The translations under genes were made by a program, and so were the position numbers. This document shows, one piece after another, positions 16,356 to 24,819 of a DNA stretch of 26,601 nucleotides. The stretch covers positions 1 to 26,601 of the forward strand of contig CAYTKP010000011.1 in assembly GCA_964438695.1 (NCBI GenBank). The letters run 5' to 3'. The notes under the pieces are model-generated. The model saw only the letters and a list, made by a program, of their open reading frames with translations. It was not told the DNA's origin and did not search any database. Positions within the stretch are counted from its first letter, which is position 1; every line of letters begins with the position of its first letter. Source of the DNA: Phoenicimicrobium sp964438695 (GTDB lineage: Bacteria > Atribacterota > Phoenicimicrobiia > Phoenicimicrobiales > Phoenicimicrobiaceae).

Positions 16356-17202
16356 AAGAGGATTAGGAAAAGGGATAGAAGCCCTTATACCAAAAGTTGA
16401 TAGTACAAGAAAAGAATTTATAACCGAGATAAATATAGATGATTTGGTTCCCAACCTTTTTCAACCTCGTAAAGATTTTGATAGAGAAAAGATGGAAGAA
16501 CTGAAAGAATCGATAAAAACACACGGAATGATTCAGCCTATTGTGGTAAGAGAGATTGCCACTGGTTATGAACTAGTGGCGGGAGAACGAAGATTGAGAG
16601 CAGCCAAGGAAATTGGAATGAAGAGAATACCTGCTATTATTAAAAATTTTAGCAATGAAAAGAGTCTAGAGATTGCTTTAGTAGAAAATATTCAAAGAGA
16701 AGATCTTAATCCTATAGAGCAAGCCAATGCGTTTAAAAGATTAGCTGATGAGTTTAAACTTACTCAACAAGAATTAGCTGAAGTTACTGGTAAGAGTAGG
16801 TCTTTGATTAGCAATACTATTAGATTGTTAAAATTAGATCCAGACATACAAAGAAATATTGCTGAAAGAAAAATATCTTTCGGTCATGCCAAATTACTAT
16901 TGGGGATCGAAGATGAAGAGATGCAAAGAATAATAGGTAATAGGATAATAAGTAGTGGCTTGTCAGTAAGGGCAACTGAAAAGTTAATAAAAATTATTAC
17001 TCAGCGAAAACAAAAGCCGTTTAAAGTTAAGAATATAACCATTGAAGAATTCCCCGAAGCAGAAGAAAAGTTAAGAGAAATTTTGGGTACCAAAGTAAAT
17101 ATATTATATGATGGCAAAAAGGGAAAAATAAATATCGAGTTTTATAGTAAAGAAGATTTAAGAAGGATTATTGATTTATTTTTAAAGCAAAACAAATTAT
17201 AA
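16348..17202 (+). CDS. parB: Chromosome partitioning protein ParB (Spo0J)
   Basis: CTP-dependent DNA clamp that loads at parS and recruits SMC and ParA. The N-terminus is KRGLGKGIEALIP. The CTP-binding region has GERRLRAAKEIG and ENIQREDLNPIEQA, and the helix-turn-helix is in LTQQELAEVTGKSRSLISNTIRLL. A C-terminal dimerisation segment follows (KGKINIEFYSKEDLRRIIDLF). At 284 residues it is a normal chromosomal ParB. Its likely sites at 14070 and 15520 are within 2.3 kb upstream. Confidence 0.95.
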   Translation: MVKRGLGKGIEALIPKVDSTRKEFITEINIDDLVPNLFQPRKDFDREKMEELKESIKTHGMIQPIVVREIATGYELVAGERRLRAAKEIGMKRIPAIIKNFSNEKSLEIALVENIQREDLNPIEQANAFKRLADEFKLTQQELAEVTGKSRSLISNTIRLLKLDPDIQRNIAERKISFGHAKLLLGIEDEEMQRIIGNRIISSGLSVRATEKLIKIITQRKQKPFKVKNITIEEFPEAEEKLREILGTKVNILYDGKKGKINIEFYSKEDLRRIIDLFLKQNKL

Positions 17203-17203
17203 T

Positions 17204-17233
17204 ATAACTTTTATTGCATTATATTAAAGTTAT
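17204..17233 (+). repeat. AT-rich inverted repeat after parB
   Basis: ATAACTTT (17204-17211) and AAAGTTAT (17226-17233) are perfect complements around a 14-base loop, directly after the parB stop. The stem is mostly A/T and no clean T-run follows, so it is at best a weak terminator. Confidence 0.3.
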
Positions 17234-17289
17234 TTAACTTTTAGCATGCTTCCTCGAGAGATAATAGTAAATATGAAAGGGTGATTAAA

Positions 17290-17853
17290 ATGACTAAAGG
17301 AAGTTTTAATAATTTAATTTTTATCTTATTCTTGATAATTATATTTCTTGTTTCAGGTATTATTTTTTCTCTTTCTTTGGGGTTGTTTCCCTTAGAAAAT
17401 ATTTTTTTAAAGCTAAATTATATGATTTACTCTAATTTTTTAAACCAACTTGTTTTAGTTCTTATCTCTGCTCTACTTGTTGTCCTGGCAATATATTTAA
17501 TTTGGGAGAAAGGGCAATATGATAGAGAAGATTTAACTATTTCCCAAAAAACTCCATTTGGAGAGGTCAAGATTTCTCTTAATTCTGTAAAAGATTTAAT
17601 CTTGAAGGTATTAGATAAGATAAGTGAAATTAAGGAAGTAAAGCCAGAGATTAGTTTACAAAAAACGGGAGAGGTAAAAGTTGTTTTACATACTTGTATT
17701 AAACAAGATGTAAACATACCTGAATTTTCAGAGAAAATTCAGAAAAAATTAAAAGAATATCTATTAGAAACTAGCGGAGTAGAACTGAAGGAAATTAAGA
17801 TACATATAGATAAAATATCTTACGAAGAAAAAGAAATTAAAATGCAAAAATAA
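17290..17853 (+). CDS. AmaP-like alkaline shock response membrane anchor protein
   Basis: A 187-residue membrane protein. Two hydrophobic segments (LIFILFLIIIFLVSGIIFSL, about residues 7-26, and LVLVLISALLVVLAIYLIW, about residues 53-71) are followed by a cytoplasmic domain with an Asp23-like alpha/beta pattern (ISLQKTGEVKVVLHTCI). This is the layout of AmaP, which anchors Asp23 at the membrane in Gram-positive bacteria. The next gene encodes an Asp23 protein, which supports the call. I chose the ATG at 17290 because the AAAGG nine to thirteen bases before it acts as ribosome binding site. A GTG at 17281 lies right on that site. Confidence 0.75.
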   Translation: MTKGSFNNLIFILFLIIIFLVSGIIFSLSLGLFPLENIFLKLNYMIYSNFLNQLVLVLISALLVVLAIYLIWEKGQYDREDLTISQKTPFGEVKISLNSVKDLILKVLDKISEIKEVKPEISLQKTGEVKVVLHTCIKQDVNIPEFSEKIQKKLKEYLLETSGVELKEIKIHIDKISYEEKEIKMQK

Positions 17854-17929
17854 AAAACAACTTATCCTTATTTGGTATTAGTTAATATGAGCTTAAAAAT
17901 AAAAAATAGATAAAGGTGGTGAGTAAATA

Positions 17930-18358
17930 GTGTCTGATAAACAAGTTAACAAAGAAGACATATCAGAATTAGGAAGTATTACGGTTTCAAAAGAAGTAGT
18001 AGCTATAATTGCTGCCCTTGAAACTATAAAGGTTAAAGGAGTAGTAGGCATTAGTAGTGGACATAAAGCGGGTTCAATTGAAGTGTTGTCCAAAAAAGAC
18101 CTGGTTAGGGGGATAGAAGTTTGGATGAAGTTAAAGGAAGTATCCCTTACTATTCCAATTATTACAGATTATGAAATAGGAATTTTTATGGTAGCACAAG
18201 AGGTCCAGAAAAGAGCTAAACGATCAATTGAAACTATGACCGGTTTGAAAGTCTTAAAGATTGATGTTAATGTTCAAGGGGTTAAATTTAAAGAGGAAAA
18301 GAAAGAAGAAAAGAAGATAAAGAAAAAAATTAAAAAAGATGAAGAAAAGATAAAATAA
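17930..18358 (+). CDS. Asp23/Gls24 family envelope stress response protein
   Basis: A 142-residue cytoplasmic protein of the Asp23/Gls24 family. Family features are GSITVSKEVVAIIAALETIKVKGVVGIS near the start, then VSLTIPIITDYEIGIFMVAQEVQKRAKRSIETMTGLKVLKIDVNVQGVKF. The tail after residue 120 is a run of Lys and Glu. It probably attaches to the AmaP-like protein encoded just upstream and contributes to envelope homeostasis. The GTG start follows AAGGTGGTGA about eight bases upstream. Confidence 0.9.
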   Translation: MSDKQVNKEDISELGSITVSKEVVAIIAALETIKVKGVVGISSGHKAGSIEVLSKKDLVRGIEVWMKLKEVSLTIPIITDYEIGIFMVAQEVQKRAKRSIETMTGLKVLKIDVNVQGVKFKEEKKEEKKIKKKIKKDEEKIK

Positions 18359-18373
18359 AATGGTGGAACAGAA

Positions 18374-19591
18374 GTGGTAGAAATTATAAAATTATTAATA
18401 GTAATTGGATTTATTATTTTATTGATAATAAAGAAATGGAAATTAGAATACATTATACTTTTAGCCTCTTTATTAATGGGGATGCTCTTTAATTTAAGTC
18501 CCCTTCAAATAGGAAAATATTTTTTTTTATCTTTAATAGACCCGACGACTTTAAGGTTGATGGGAATAATTATATTAGTTTATATCTTAAGCGGTTTTTT
18601 GAATAAAGTGGGAAGTTTGGATAATCTGGTCGATTCTCTTCGAGGTATAGTTAAAGACTATCGCTTCACCTTGGCTTTTATCCCAGCATTTTTAGGATTA
18701 ATCCCTATGCCAGCTGGGGCGATTTTTTCTGCTCCTATGGTTAAAGAAATAGGCAATAGAGCAGGACTTACCCCCGAAGAAGATGCTTTTGTAAATTATT
18801 GGTTTCGCCATATTTGGGAATTTATCTGGCCACTCTTTTCAGCGATGATATTATTTGCTGGTTTATTAAAAGTAGAGATTCGGGAAGTTATTCTGGTTCA
18901 ATTCCCTTTGACCATCACTGCAATATTAATAGGATTCGTTTGGGAATACAAAAATTTAAAAAGAGATATTGCAGTTATTAACAAAAAAGATATTTTAATT
19001 AATTTAAAAAATCTGCTTTATGGAATCTGGCCTATTTTACTGATTATAATTTTAGTACTTGGGGCAAAACTAGATATATTAATTTCTTTGGTAATAACTG
19101 TTTTGTCTATATATTTATTAAACGCCAATAAATTAAAAATAACCGAAATAAAGGAAATTATTAAAAAAAATATAGATTGGGGTGTGATAACTTTAATCGT
19201 TGGCATTATGTTTTTTCAAAGAATGCTTCAGGTCTCAGGGGGGGTAGAAATGATTCCAGCAATGTTTGCTAAATTAAAAATTCCTGTTTTTATGGTTTTG
19301 TTTAGTATCCCTTTTTTTATAGGGGTATTGACCGGTCTAAATTTTGCAACCTTGGGAATAAGTATACCAGTCCTTATCCCGATAATTGTTCAAGGAGAAG
19401 TAAATCTATATTATGCTATGTTGGCCTTTACTGGCAATTTTGTGGGAGTAATGATTTCTCCTATGCATTTATGTTTAGTTGTAACTAAAAATTACTTTAA
19501 AGCAAATATGGGGAGAATATATAAAATACTAATCCCGCCTTTAATAATAATTATTTTGGTTGCTCTTATGTTGGTTATTATTAATACATAA
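18374..19591 (+). CDS. DUF401 family membrane protein, predicted permease
   Basis: A 405-residue integral membrane protein with about ten hydrophobic segments. It carries the DUF401-type motif FLGLIPMPAGAIFSAPMV, a second matched region near the C-terminus (GVLTGLNFATLGISIPVLIP), and EDAFVNYWFRHIWEF in between. The paired re-entrant-looking motifs resemble ion-transporter-type carriers, and DUF401 proteins are predicted transporters without a proven substrate. The GTG start lies 15 bases after the Asp23 gene, so the two are probably one transcript. A functional link to envelope stress is not shown. Confidence 0.82.
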   Translation: MVEIIKLLIVIGFIILLIIKKWKLEYIILLASLLMGMLFNLSPLQIGKYFFLSLIDPTTLRLMGIIILVYILSGFLNKVGSLDNLVDSLRGIVKDYRFTLAFIPAFLGLIPMPAGAIFSAPMVKEIGNRAGLTPEEDAFVNYWFRHIWEFIWPLFSAMILFAGLLKVEIREVILVQFPLTITAILIGFVWEYKNLKRDIAVINKKDILINLKNLLYGIWPILLIIILVLGAKLDILISLVITVLSIYLLNANKLKITEIKEIIKKNIDWGVITLIVGIMFFQRMLQVSGGVEMIPAMFAKLKIPVFMVLFSIPFFIGVLTGLNFATLGISIPVLIPIIVQGEVNLYYAMLAFTGNFVGVMISPMHLCLVVTKNYFKANMGRIYKILIPPLIIIILVALMLVIINT

Positions 19592-19649
19592 TTAAGAAAA
19601 TTGTAAGTAAGATGGTATTATATATATTATGAATGAGGAGAGAGTGAAT

Positions 19650-20453
19650 ATGAGAAAATCACCAAAAGAAATAGAAATTGAAAAAGAAATATTGAGTAAA
19701 TTAAGAGGGAAACCGGCTATGGTGGCGTCATTAATTTTTAATGATGAAGAGGCACAAGCTATGCAGAATTATGCAAATACTGTTTCTATAAAAAGGTTAG
19801 GTTATAATGATCATGGTCCCGTACATATGAGAAAAACTGCTCTAAATGCTTTAATTATGTTTGATCTTTTACATAAGGCTGGGATTAAATTTAGTATAGA
19901 AGAGGAAAATATCGGTTCTGTAGAAGACAGTAAAGTGGCGGTATTAATATCATCTTTATTACATGATGTTGGTATGTCAGTAGGTAGAGAAAATCACGAA
20001 CTTTTAGGAGTAATCTTTGCTGCTCCAGTTATCGAAAGGACTTTAAATAAAGTCTATTCGGGAGATATTGAAAAGAAAACCATTGTACATTCTCTTATTA
20101 TAGAAAGTATTGCCGGCCATATGGCTACCCAGGATATTCATTCTTTAGAGGCCGGCTTAGTTTTAATTGGAGATGGATGTGATATGGAGAAGGGGAGGGC
20201 ACGAGTTATTTTTCTCTTATCTCGTACACCTAAAGTAGGGGATATTCATAAATATTCTGCTAATTCTATTCAAAAAGTAGCGATTATTCAGGGAGAAGAG
20301 AAGCCGATTAGAATTATCGTGGAAATGACTGAATCAGTAGGGTTCTTTCAAATAGAAGAAGTGCTTTTCCCTAAAATTATATCCAATCCAATAAAGCCTT
20401 ACATTGAACTTTATGGTCAGGTAGCTGGAGAGGAAATGCGTCGCTATTTATAA
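19650..20453 (+). CDS. HD-domain protein, predicted metal-dependent phosphohydrolase
   Basis: A 267-residue soluble protein with HD-superfamily metal ligands: H55 and H59 in YNDHGPVH, the HD pair H105-D106 in SSLLHDVGMS, H116 in RENHELLG, later histidines near 147 and 157, and D175/D178 in GDGCDM. The spacing suggests a two-metal site. The C-terminal part (KPIRIIVEMTESVGFFQIEEVLFPK) is a separate small alpha/beta region. I do not recognise a substrate. Candidates include nucleotides, cyclic nucleotides or alarmones. I chose the ATG at 19650 because GAGGAGAG lies about five bases upstream. An ATG 21 bases earlier would put that site inside the gene. Confidence 0.8.
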   Translation: MRKSPKEIEIEKEILSKLRGKPAMVASLIFNDEEAQAMQNYANTVSIKRLGYNDHGPVHMRKTALNALIMFDLLHKAGIKFSIEEENIGSVEDSKVAVLISSLLHDVGMSVGRENHELLGVIFAAPVIERTLNKVYSGDIEKKTIVHSLIIESIAGHMATQDIHSLEAGLVLIGDGCDMEKGRARVIFLLSRTPKVGDIHKYSANSIQKVAIIQGEEKPIRIIVEMTESVGFFQIEEVLFPKIISNPIKPYIELYGQVAGEEMRRYL

Positions 20454-20510
20454 ACTGCTATCGAGTATTATTGAGGATATAAAACTGGCAAGCTAATTTG
20501 GAGAAAAAAT

Positions 20511-22004
20511 ATGCAAAAGAATAATCTTTATTATCAGAGTACCCGAGGGGGCAATAAAGAAGTTCTATCTGCAAAGGCAATTATCAAAGGAATTGCTAAT
20601 GATGGTGGATTATTTGTCCCCATAACTATTCCTCGGATAAGTTGGGATCTTAATAGGATAAGAGGTATTGATTATAAAACATTAGCCTATATGCTAATGA
20701 AAGAATTTTTTACTGATTATCATCAAGATGAACTAATGTATTGTATAAATCAGGCTTATGATAAGAAATTCGATAGCGAGAAGATTGCTATTCTGGTCAA
20801 AAAGAGGGGGGTATTTTTTTTAGAGCTTTTCCACGGTCCAACCTTAGCTTTCAAAGATATGGCCTTATCAATATTTCCTCATCTTTTAAAAAAAGCAGCT
20901 CAAAAGATGAAGCTCCAGAAAGAGATAGTTATTTTAACTGCTACTTCTGGTGATACTGGGAAGGCTGCACTTCAAGGTTTTGCCGGTGTAGAGGGGACCA
21001 AGATAATAGTATTTTTCCCTTGCCAAGGAGTTAGCAAAATACAAGAAAGACAGATGCTTACTCAGGAAGGAGGAAATACTTTCGTCATAGGTTTAAGAGG
21101 AAATTTTGACGATGCTCAGAGAGGAGTAAAGGAGATATTTGAAGATTCAGCTTTTAATAAAAAGATAAAAGAAAAAAACTATGTCTTTTCCTCCGCAAAT
21201 TCTATAAATATAGGCCGATTAGTACCTCAGATAGTGTACTATTTCTATGCTTATTTGGATATGTTGAGTGAAGGAGAAATAAAGCAGAATGAAAAGATAA
21301 ACATAGCTGTTCCCACCGGTAACTTTGGAGATATTCTAGCAGCTTACTATGCCAAAAAGATGGGGTTACCAGTGAATAAATTAATCTGTGCTTCCAACGA
21401 AAACAAAGTACTGGCAGATTTTTTTGAGACCGGAGTCTATGATAAACGGAGAGAGTTGGTTGCCACTATTTCCCCTTCGATGGATATTTTAATATCGAGC
21501 AATTTGGAGAGATTATTATGGGATATAAGTGATAATGATACAAGGAAAGTAAAAGAATTAATGGATTCTTTAAAGAATAAGGGCTTTTATCAGATAGATC
21601 CTATAATGAAAAGAAAATTATTAGATTTTTATGGCGGGTTTGCCTCTCAAGAGGAGTGCCGTAAAAGCATAAAAGAAGTATTTGAGGAGTCAAAATATTT
21701 AATTGACCCTCATACGGCAGTAGCTTTTGCAGTGTATAGACGATACGTTAAAGAAACTCAAGATAAAACTAAGACGATCATTATAGCAACAGCCAGTCCT
21801 TTTAAATTTACTAAAAGTGTGATGGAGTCAGTAGATAAGCGATATAAAGAATTTGACGATTTTGAATTAATTAAAAAGATGTCCGATTTGGCCCAAATTC
21901 CAATTCCCATAGCAATAGGAGATATTGAGAATAAGCCTATTATACACCGAATGGTTTGCGGAAAAGAGGAAATGAGGGCAAAGATAGCGGAAATTTTAAA
22001 TTAG
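20511..22004 (+). CDS. thrC: Threonine synthase
   Basis: PLP enzyme that converts O-phosphohomoserine to threonine, the last step of threonine synthesis. The N-terminus YYQSTRGG and the PLP lysine in HGPTLAFKDMAL (Lys115) fit the long, E. coli/yeast-like class, as does the 497-residue length. The phosphate-binding loop is ATSGDTGKAALQGF (144-157). The ATG has GGAG upstream. No other threonine-pathway genes are seen, so it stands alone between the HD-domain and nuclease genes. Confidence 0.94.
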   Translation: MQKNNLYYQSTRGGNKEVLSAKAIIKGIANDGGLFVPITIPRISWDLNRIRGIDYKTLAYMLMKEFFTDYHQDELMYCINQAYDKKFDSEKIAILVKKRGVFFLELFHGPTLAFKDMALSIFPHLLKKAAQKMKLQKEIVILTATSGDTGKAALQGFAGVEGTKIIVFFPCQGVSKIQERQMLTQEGGNTFVIGLRGNFDDAQRGVKEIFEDSAFNKKIKEKNYVFSSANSINIGRLVPQIVYYFYAYLDMLSEGEIKQNEKINIAVPTGNFGDILAAYYAKKMGLPVNKLICASNENKVLADFFETGVYDKRRELVATISPSMDILISSNLERLLWDISDNDTRKVKELMDSLKNKGFYQIDPIMKRKLLDFYGGFASQEECRKSIKEVFEESKYLIDPHTAVAFAVYRRYVKETQDKTKTIIIATASPFKFTKSVMESVDKRYKEFDDFELIKKMSDLAQIPIPIAIGDIENKPIIHRMVCGKEEMRAKIAEILN

Positions 22005-22165
22005 TCATTAGTTAGTATTTACTATGAAGTATTGAGTATATGACAGAAAGGTAAAATAACAAATAGCGCGTATAAAGGAAATACAGTAACAAGTAATAAG
22101 TGATTTGTTATAAAAAAGAGTTATATATACACAATAGGCAGCATGATGCAGAAGGGAGAACCAAG

Positions 22166-23839
22166 ATGAAAATATCTTTTTTAGGTGCTACTAAAATAGT
22201 TACCGGGTCTAATTTTTTAATTGAAACTAAAAATACTAAATTTTTGATAGATTGTGGAATGTTCCAAGGAAACAAATCGATTAATAGAATGAATTATGAA
22301 CCTTTTGGTTTTGACCCTAAAAAGATAGACTTTATGGTCTTATCTCACGCCCACATAGACCACAGTGGAAGGATACCAAAATTAGTTAAAGAAGGATTCA
22401 ACGGAGACATATACTGCACCAAGGCAACTGCTGATCTATGTTCTATTATGCTCCCTGATAGTGGCCATATTCAAGAGATGGAAAATGAATGGGATAATCG
22501 CAAGAGAAAAAGGTCGGGGGAAAAATTAAGAGAACCTTTATATACTGTGAAAGAGGCAGAAGAGAGTTTAAGATACTTTAGACCAGTTTTATATGACCAG
22601 AAAATAGAGGTAAACGAAGAGATTGTTTTGAGATTTAGAGATGCTGGTCATATTTTAGGCTCTTCTATAATTGAACTATGGATAAAAGAAGATAACAAAA
22701 AAGCTAAGTTGGTATTTTCAGGAGATTTAGGTAGAAAAGATAGACCTATTTTAAGAGATCCTTCACTTATAGAGGAGACAGATTATCTGATAATAGAATC
22801 GACTTATGGAAATAGATTGCACCCTCCCTCAAAAGATGATGCTAAAAAGTTAATTTCTATTATAAACACTACTGCAAGAAGAGGTGGGAATGTAGTAATC
22901 CCTTCTTTCGCAGTGGAAAGAGCTCAAGATATAATCTATGAGTTAAATAAATATTATACCGAATACATTAAAAATGAAGACCAAGGTTTTTTAAAGGTGC
23001 CGGTCTATATAGATAGTCCTTTAACTGTTTCAGCTACCGAAATATTTTTACGAAATCCCGATTGTTTCGACGAAGAAAGTTTAAAGCTTATTAAAATAGG
23101 GAATAATCCCTTAGATTTTCCAAATTTAAAATTCACTAAGACGACAGAGGAATCCAAGCAGTTAAATATCATTAAAGAGAGTAAAGTAATAATTTCGGCT
23201 AGTGGAATGTGTACTGCTGGGAGAATAAAACATCACCTAAAACATAATCTGTGGAGAAGAGAGTCCAGTATTGTATTTGTGGGTTACCAAGCAGAGGGGA
23301 CTCTGGGTAGAAGGATAAAAGAGGGCGAAAAGGTAGTTAAAATATTTGGAGAAGAGATTAGAGTAAATGCAGAAATATATTCTTTGGAAGGTTTCTCGGG
23401 ACATGCGGATAGAGATGGGTTAATGTGGTGGATGAGAAGTTTTAAGAATAAACCCAAAAAAATATTCATAGTACATGGAGAAGAGCAATCCACTAAAGAG
23501 ATTTCCAAAAGAATTGAAGAGGAATTAAAAATTAAGACTCATATTCCAGAATTAGGAGAAAGTTTGTTTATTGAAGGAGAAAACGTTTTACCTGGTAGGA
23601 AACTAGAGATAAATAGAAGAAGTAAAGAATATATAAAAATAGAAGAGAATACAGAAAAATTAAAATCGATATTTTGGCCAACATTACAGAAATTAAGACA
23701 CATCATCGATAATGGTGCTAATAGCGAGGAATTAATTAAAATTGAAAATAAATTAATTGAACTCCAAAAAAATATATTAGATTTAAATATGATGCTTGCT
23801 GAGGTAATAAACAAAGAGAAAGATCAAGAAGAAAGCTAA
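22166..23839 (+). CDS. Beta-CASP metallo-beta-lactamase RNA-processing nuclease
   Basis: A 557-residue protein of the RNA-metabolising MBL family (CPSF73/YSH1-like). The MBL motif HAHIDH (61-66) supplies metal ligands, with DCGMFQG just before it. RDAGHILGSSI and SGDLGRKDRP are further metal and active-site regions. The beta-CASP part includes VVIPSFAVERAQ, ASGMCTAGRIKHHL, GFSGHADRDGL and the terminal VHGEEQS. About 90 residues of C-terminal helix, Lys/Glu/Asn-rich, extend beyond the core. I chose the ATG at 22166 with AAGGGAGAA upstream. The open frame extends further left but lacks a ribosome binding site there. Confidence 0.92.
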   Translation: MKISFLGATKIVTGSNFLIETKNTKFLIDCGMFQGNKSINRMNYEPFGFDPKKIDFMVLSHAHIDHSGRIPKLVKEGFNGDIYCTKATADLCSIMLPDSGHIQEMENEWDNRKRKRSGEKLREPLYTVKEAEESLRYFRPVLYDQKIEVNEEIVLRFRDAGHILGSSIIELWIKEDNKKAKLVFSGDLGRKDRPILRDPSLIEETDYLIIESTYGNRLHPPSKDDAKKLISIINTTARRGGNVVIPSFAVERAQDIIYELNKYYTEYIKNEDQGFLKVPVYIDSPLTVSATEIFLRNPDCFDEESLKLIKIGNNPLDFPNLKFTKTTEESKQLNIIKESKVIISASGMCTAGRIKHHLKHNLWRRESSIVFVGYQAEGTLGRRIKEGEKVVKIFGEEIRVNAEIYSLEGFSGHADRDGLMWWMRSFKNKPKKIFIVHGEEQSTKEISKRIEEELKIKTHIPELGESLFIEGENVLPGRKLEINRRSKEYIKIEENTEKLKSIFWPTLQKLRHIIDNGANSEELIKIENKLIELQKNILDLNMMLAEVINKEKDQEES

Positions 23840-23854
23840 ATTTGTTTAACTGGA

Positions 23855-23878
23855 GGGCGTGTTTTAACACGCCCTTTT
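23855..23878 (+). terminator. Intrinsic terminator after the MBL nuclease
   Basis: GGGCGTGT pairs with ACACGCCC across a TTTA loop (23855-23874), followed by TTTT. It ends rightward transcription just after the nuclease stop. On the minus strand the hairpin is not followed by a T-run, so I do not call it bidirectional. Confidence 0.88.
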
Positions 23879-23891
23879 GCTTTCACAAAAT

Positions 23892-24438
23892 GTTAAGGGA
23901 GTGAATCAATAGTAGCTAGTCATTATTCTGGTTGAATTTCTATTTCTTTTGGTTTAGTTTCTTCTATTTTGGGGAGAGTAATCTCTAATATTCCATTTTT
24001 AAAGGTGGCTTTTGCTTTAGTTTTATCAACTTCTACTGGTAGGGTAATACTTCTGGAATAGGTTCCAAAAGCCCTTTCACAGCAGTAGTAGTCTTCTTTT
24101 TTTATTTCTTTTTCTTCTTTTCTCTCTCCCCGAATAGTTAAGGTATTTTCGCTAAGTGAGATCTTTACATCTTTTTTATCTACGCCCGGAAGCTCGGCTT
24201 TAACTAATATGCTGTCTTTTTTATCGATTACATCGACAAGGGGAGACCATTCCCCACCTTCCATCCATCTTCTTCTAGTTAAACGTCGACTTTCGGGTAA
24301 AAGCTCAGAATCGAAGAAATCATCAAAAAGATCTCTCAAGCGCTTAATTTCTTTTGGTTCCCAGGGTACTAAAGCCATAATATCACCTCCTGATATTTTT
24401 TAAAATTTTATTGTTTGTTTTATTCTCACTCCCTTAAC
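23892..24438. repeat. 13-bp inverted repeat flanking hsp20
   Basis: GTTAAGGGAGTGA at 23892-23904 and its exact reverse complement TCACTCCCTTAAC at 24426-24438 lie on either side of the hsp20 gene. The arms are too far apart for a simple hairpin. They could be chance, paired regulatory sites or the remains of a small mobile cassette. Confidence 0.4.
23923..24378 (-). CDS. Small heat-shock protein (Hsp20/alpha-crystallin family)
   Basis: ATP-independent chaperone that holds unfolding proteins. The 151-residue protein has a short N-terminal arm (LRDLFDDFFD) and an alpha-crystallin domain from about 45 to 140, with PLVDVIDKKDSILVKAELPGVDKKDVKI, LTIRGERK, AFGTYSRSITLP and ATFKNGILEITLPK. A C-terminal EIEI segment resembles the I-X-I anchor. 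Vicinal Cys99-Cys100 sit where many homologues have residues such as Arg-Val. The ATG has a very strong AGGAGGTGAT site. It follows trxA by 75 bases and is the last gene of the marR-trxA-hsp20 operon. Confidence 0.94.
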   Translation of the reverse strand: MALVPWEPKEIKRLRDLFDDFFDSELLPESRRLTRRRWMEGGEWSPLVDVIDKKDSILVKAELPGVDKKDVKISLSENTLTIRGERKEEKEIKKEDYYCCERAFGTYSRSITLPVEVDKTKAKATFKNGILEITLPKIEETKPKEIEIQPE

Positions 24439-24453
24439 TGGAATAGCCTAAAA

Positions 24454-24789
24454 TTAAAGAATAGGATTAAGTTTTTCTTGTATCTTTTCTTTAGGCATTA
24501 CTCCTACAGTTCGACCAACTTCTTTGCCATCTTTAAAGACGATCAAAGTAGGAATTCCCTGGATGCCGTATTGTGATGCAATATACTGATTCTCATCGGT
24601 ATTTAATTTACAAACTTTAAGTTTTCCCTGGTTCTCTTCCGCTAATTTTTCAATGGTTGGAGCTAACATTCGGCAAGGCATACACCAGGGTGCCCAGAAA
24701 TCTACCAATACAGGAATCGGAGATTCTAAAACCTCCTTTTGGAAATTACTTTCATTTACCTCTACCTCTAACTGTTTATTGTTCGTCAT
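24454..24789 (-). CDS. trxA: Thioredoxin
   Basis: A 111-residue thioredoxin that reduces protein disulfides. The active site is WCMPC (Trp35, Cys36, Cys39) with Met in place of the usual Gly, and the cis-proline is Pro80 in GIQGIPTL. The rest follows the fold: VLVDFWAPW, MLAPTIEKLA, VCKLNTDEN, KDGKEVGRTVG. An extra Cys60 lies outside the active site. The ATG has AAGGAGAA upstream. It is 30 bases downstream of marR and upstream of hsp20, so the three genes are probably one transcript. No thioredoxin reductase gene is seen in the window. Confidence 0.95.
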   Translation of the reverse strand: MTNNKQLEVEVNESNFQKEVLESPIPVLVDFWAPWCMPCRMLAPTIEKLAEENQGKLKVCKLNTDENQYIASQYGIQGIPTLIVFKDGKEVGRTVGVMPKEKIQEKLNPIL

Positions 24790-24819
24790 TAATTTACTTC
24801 TCCTTTCTTATTGTATAAA

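Noticed and set aside
17281..17289. GTG start for the AmaP-like protein
   Set aside because: It directly abuts the AAAGG ribosome binding site, which is correctly spaced for the ATG at 17290.
22100..22165. Longer N-terminus for the MBL nuclease
   Set aside because: No ribosome binding site, and the family's conserved N-terminus begins at the later ATG with AAGGGAGAA upstream.
23855..23874. Bidirectional terminator shared with hsp20
   Set aside because: The minus-strand side of the hairpin is not followed by a T-run.
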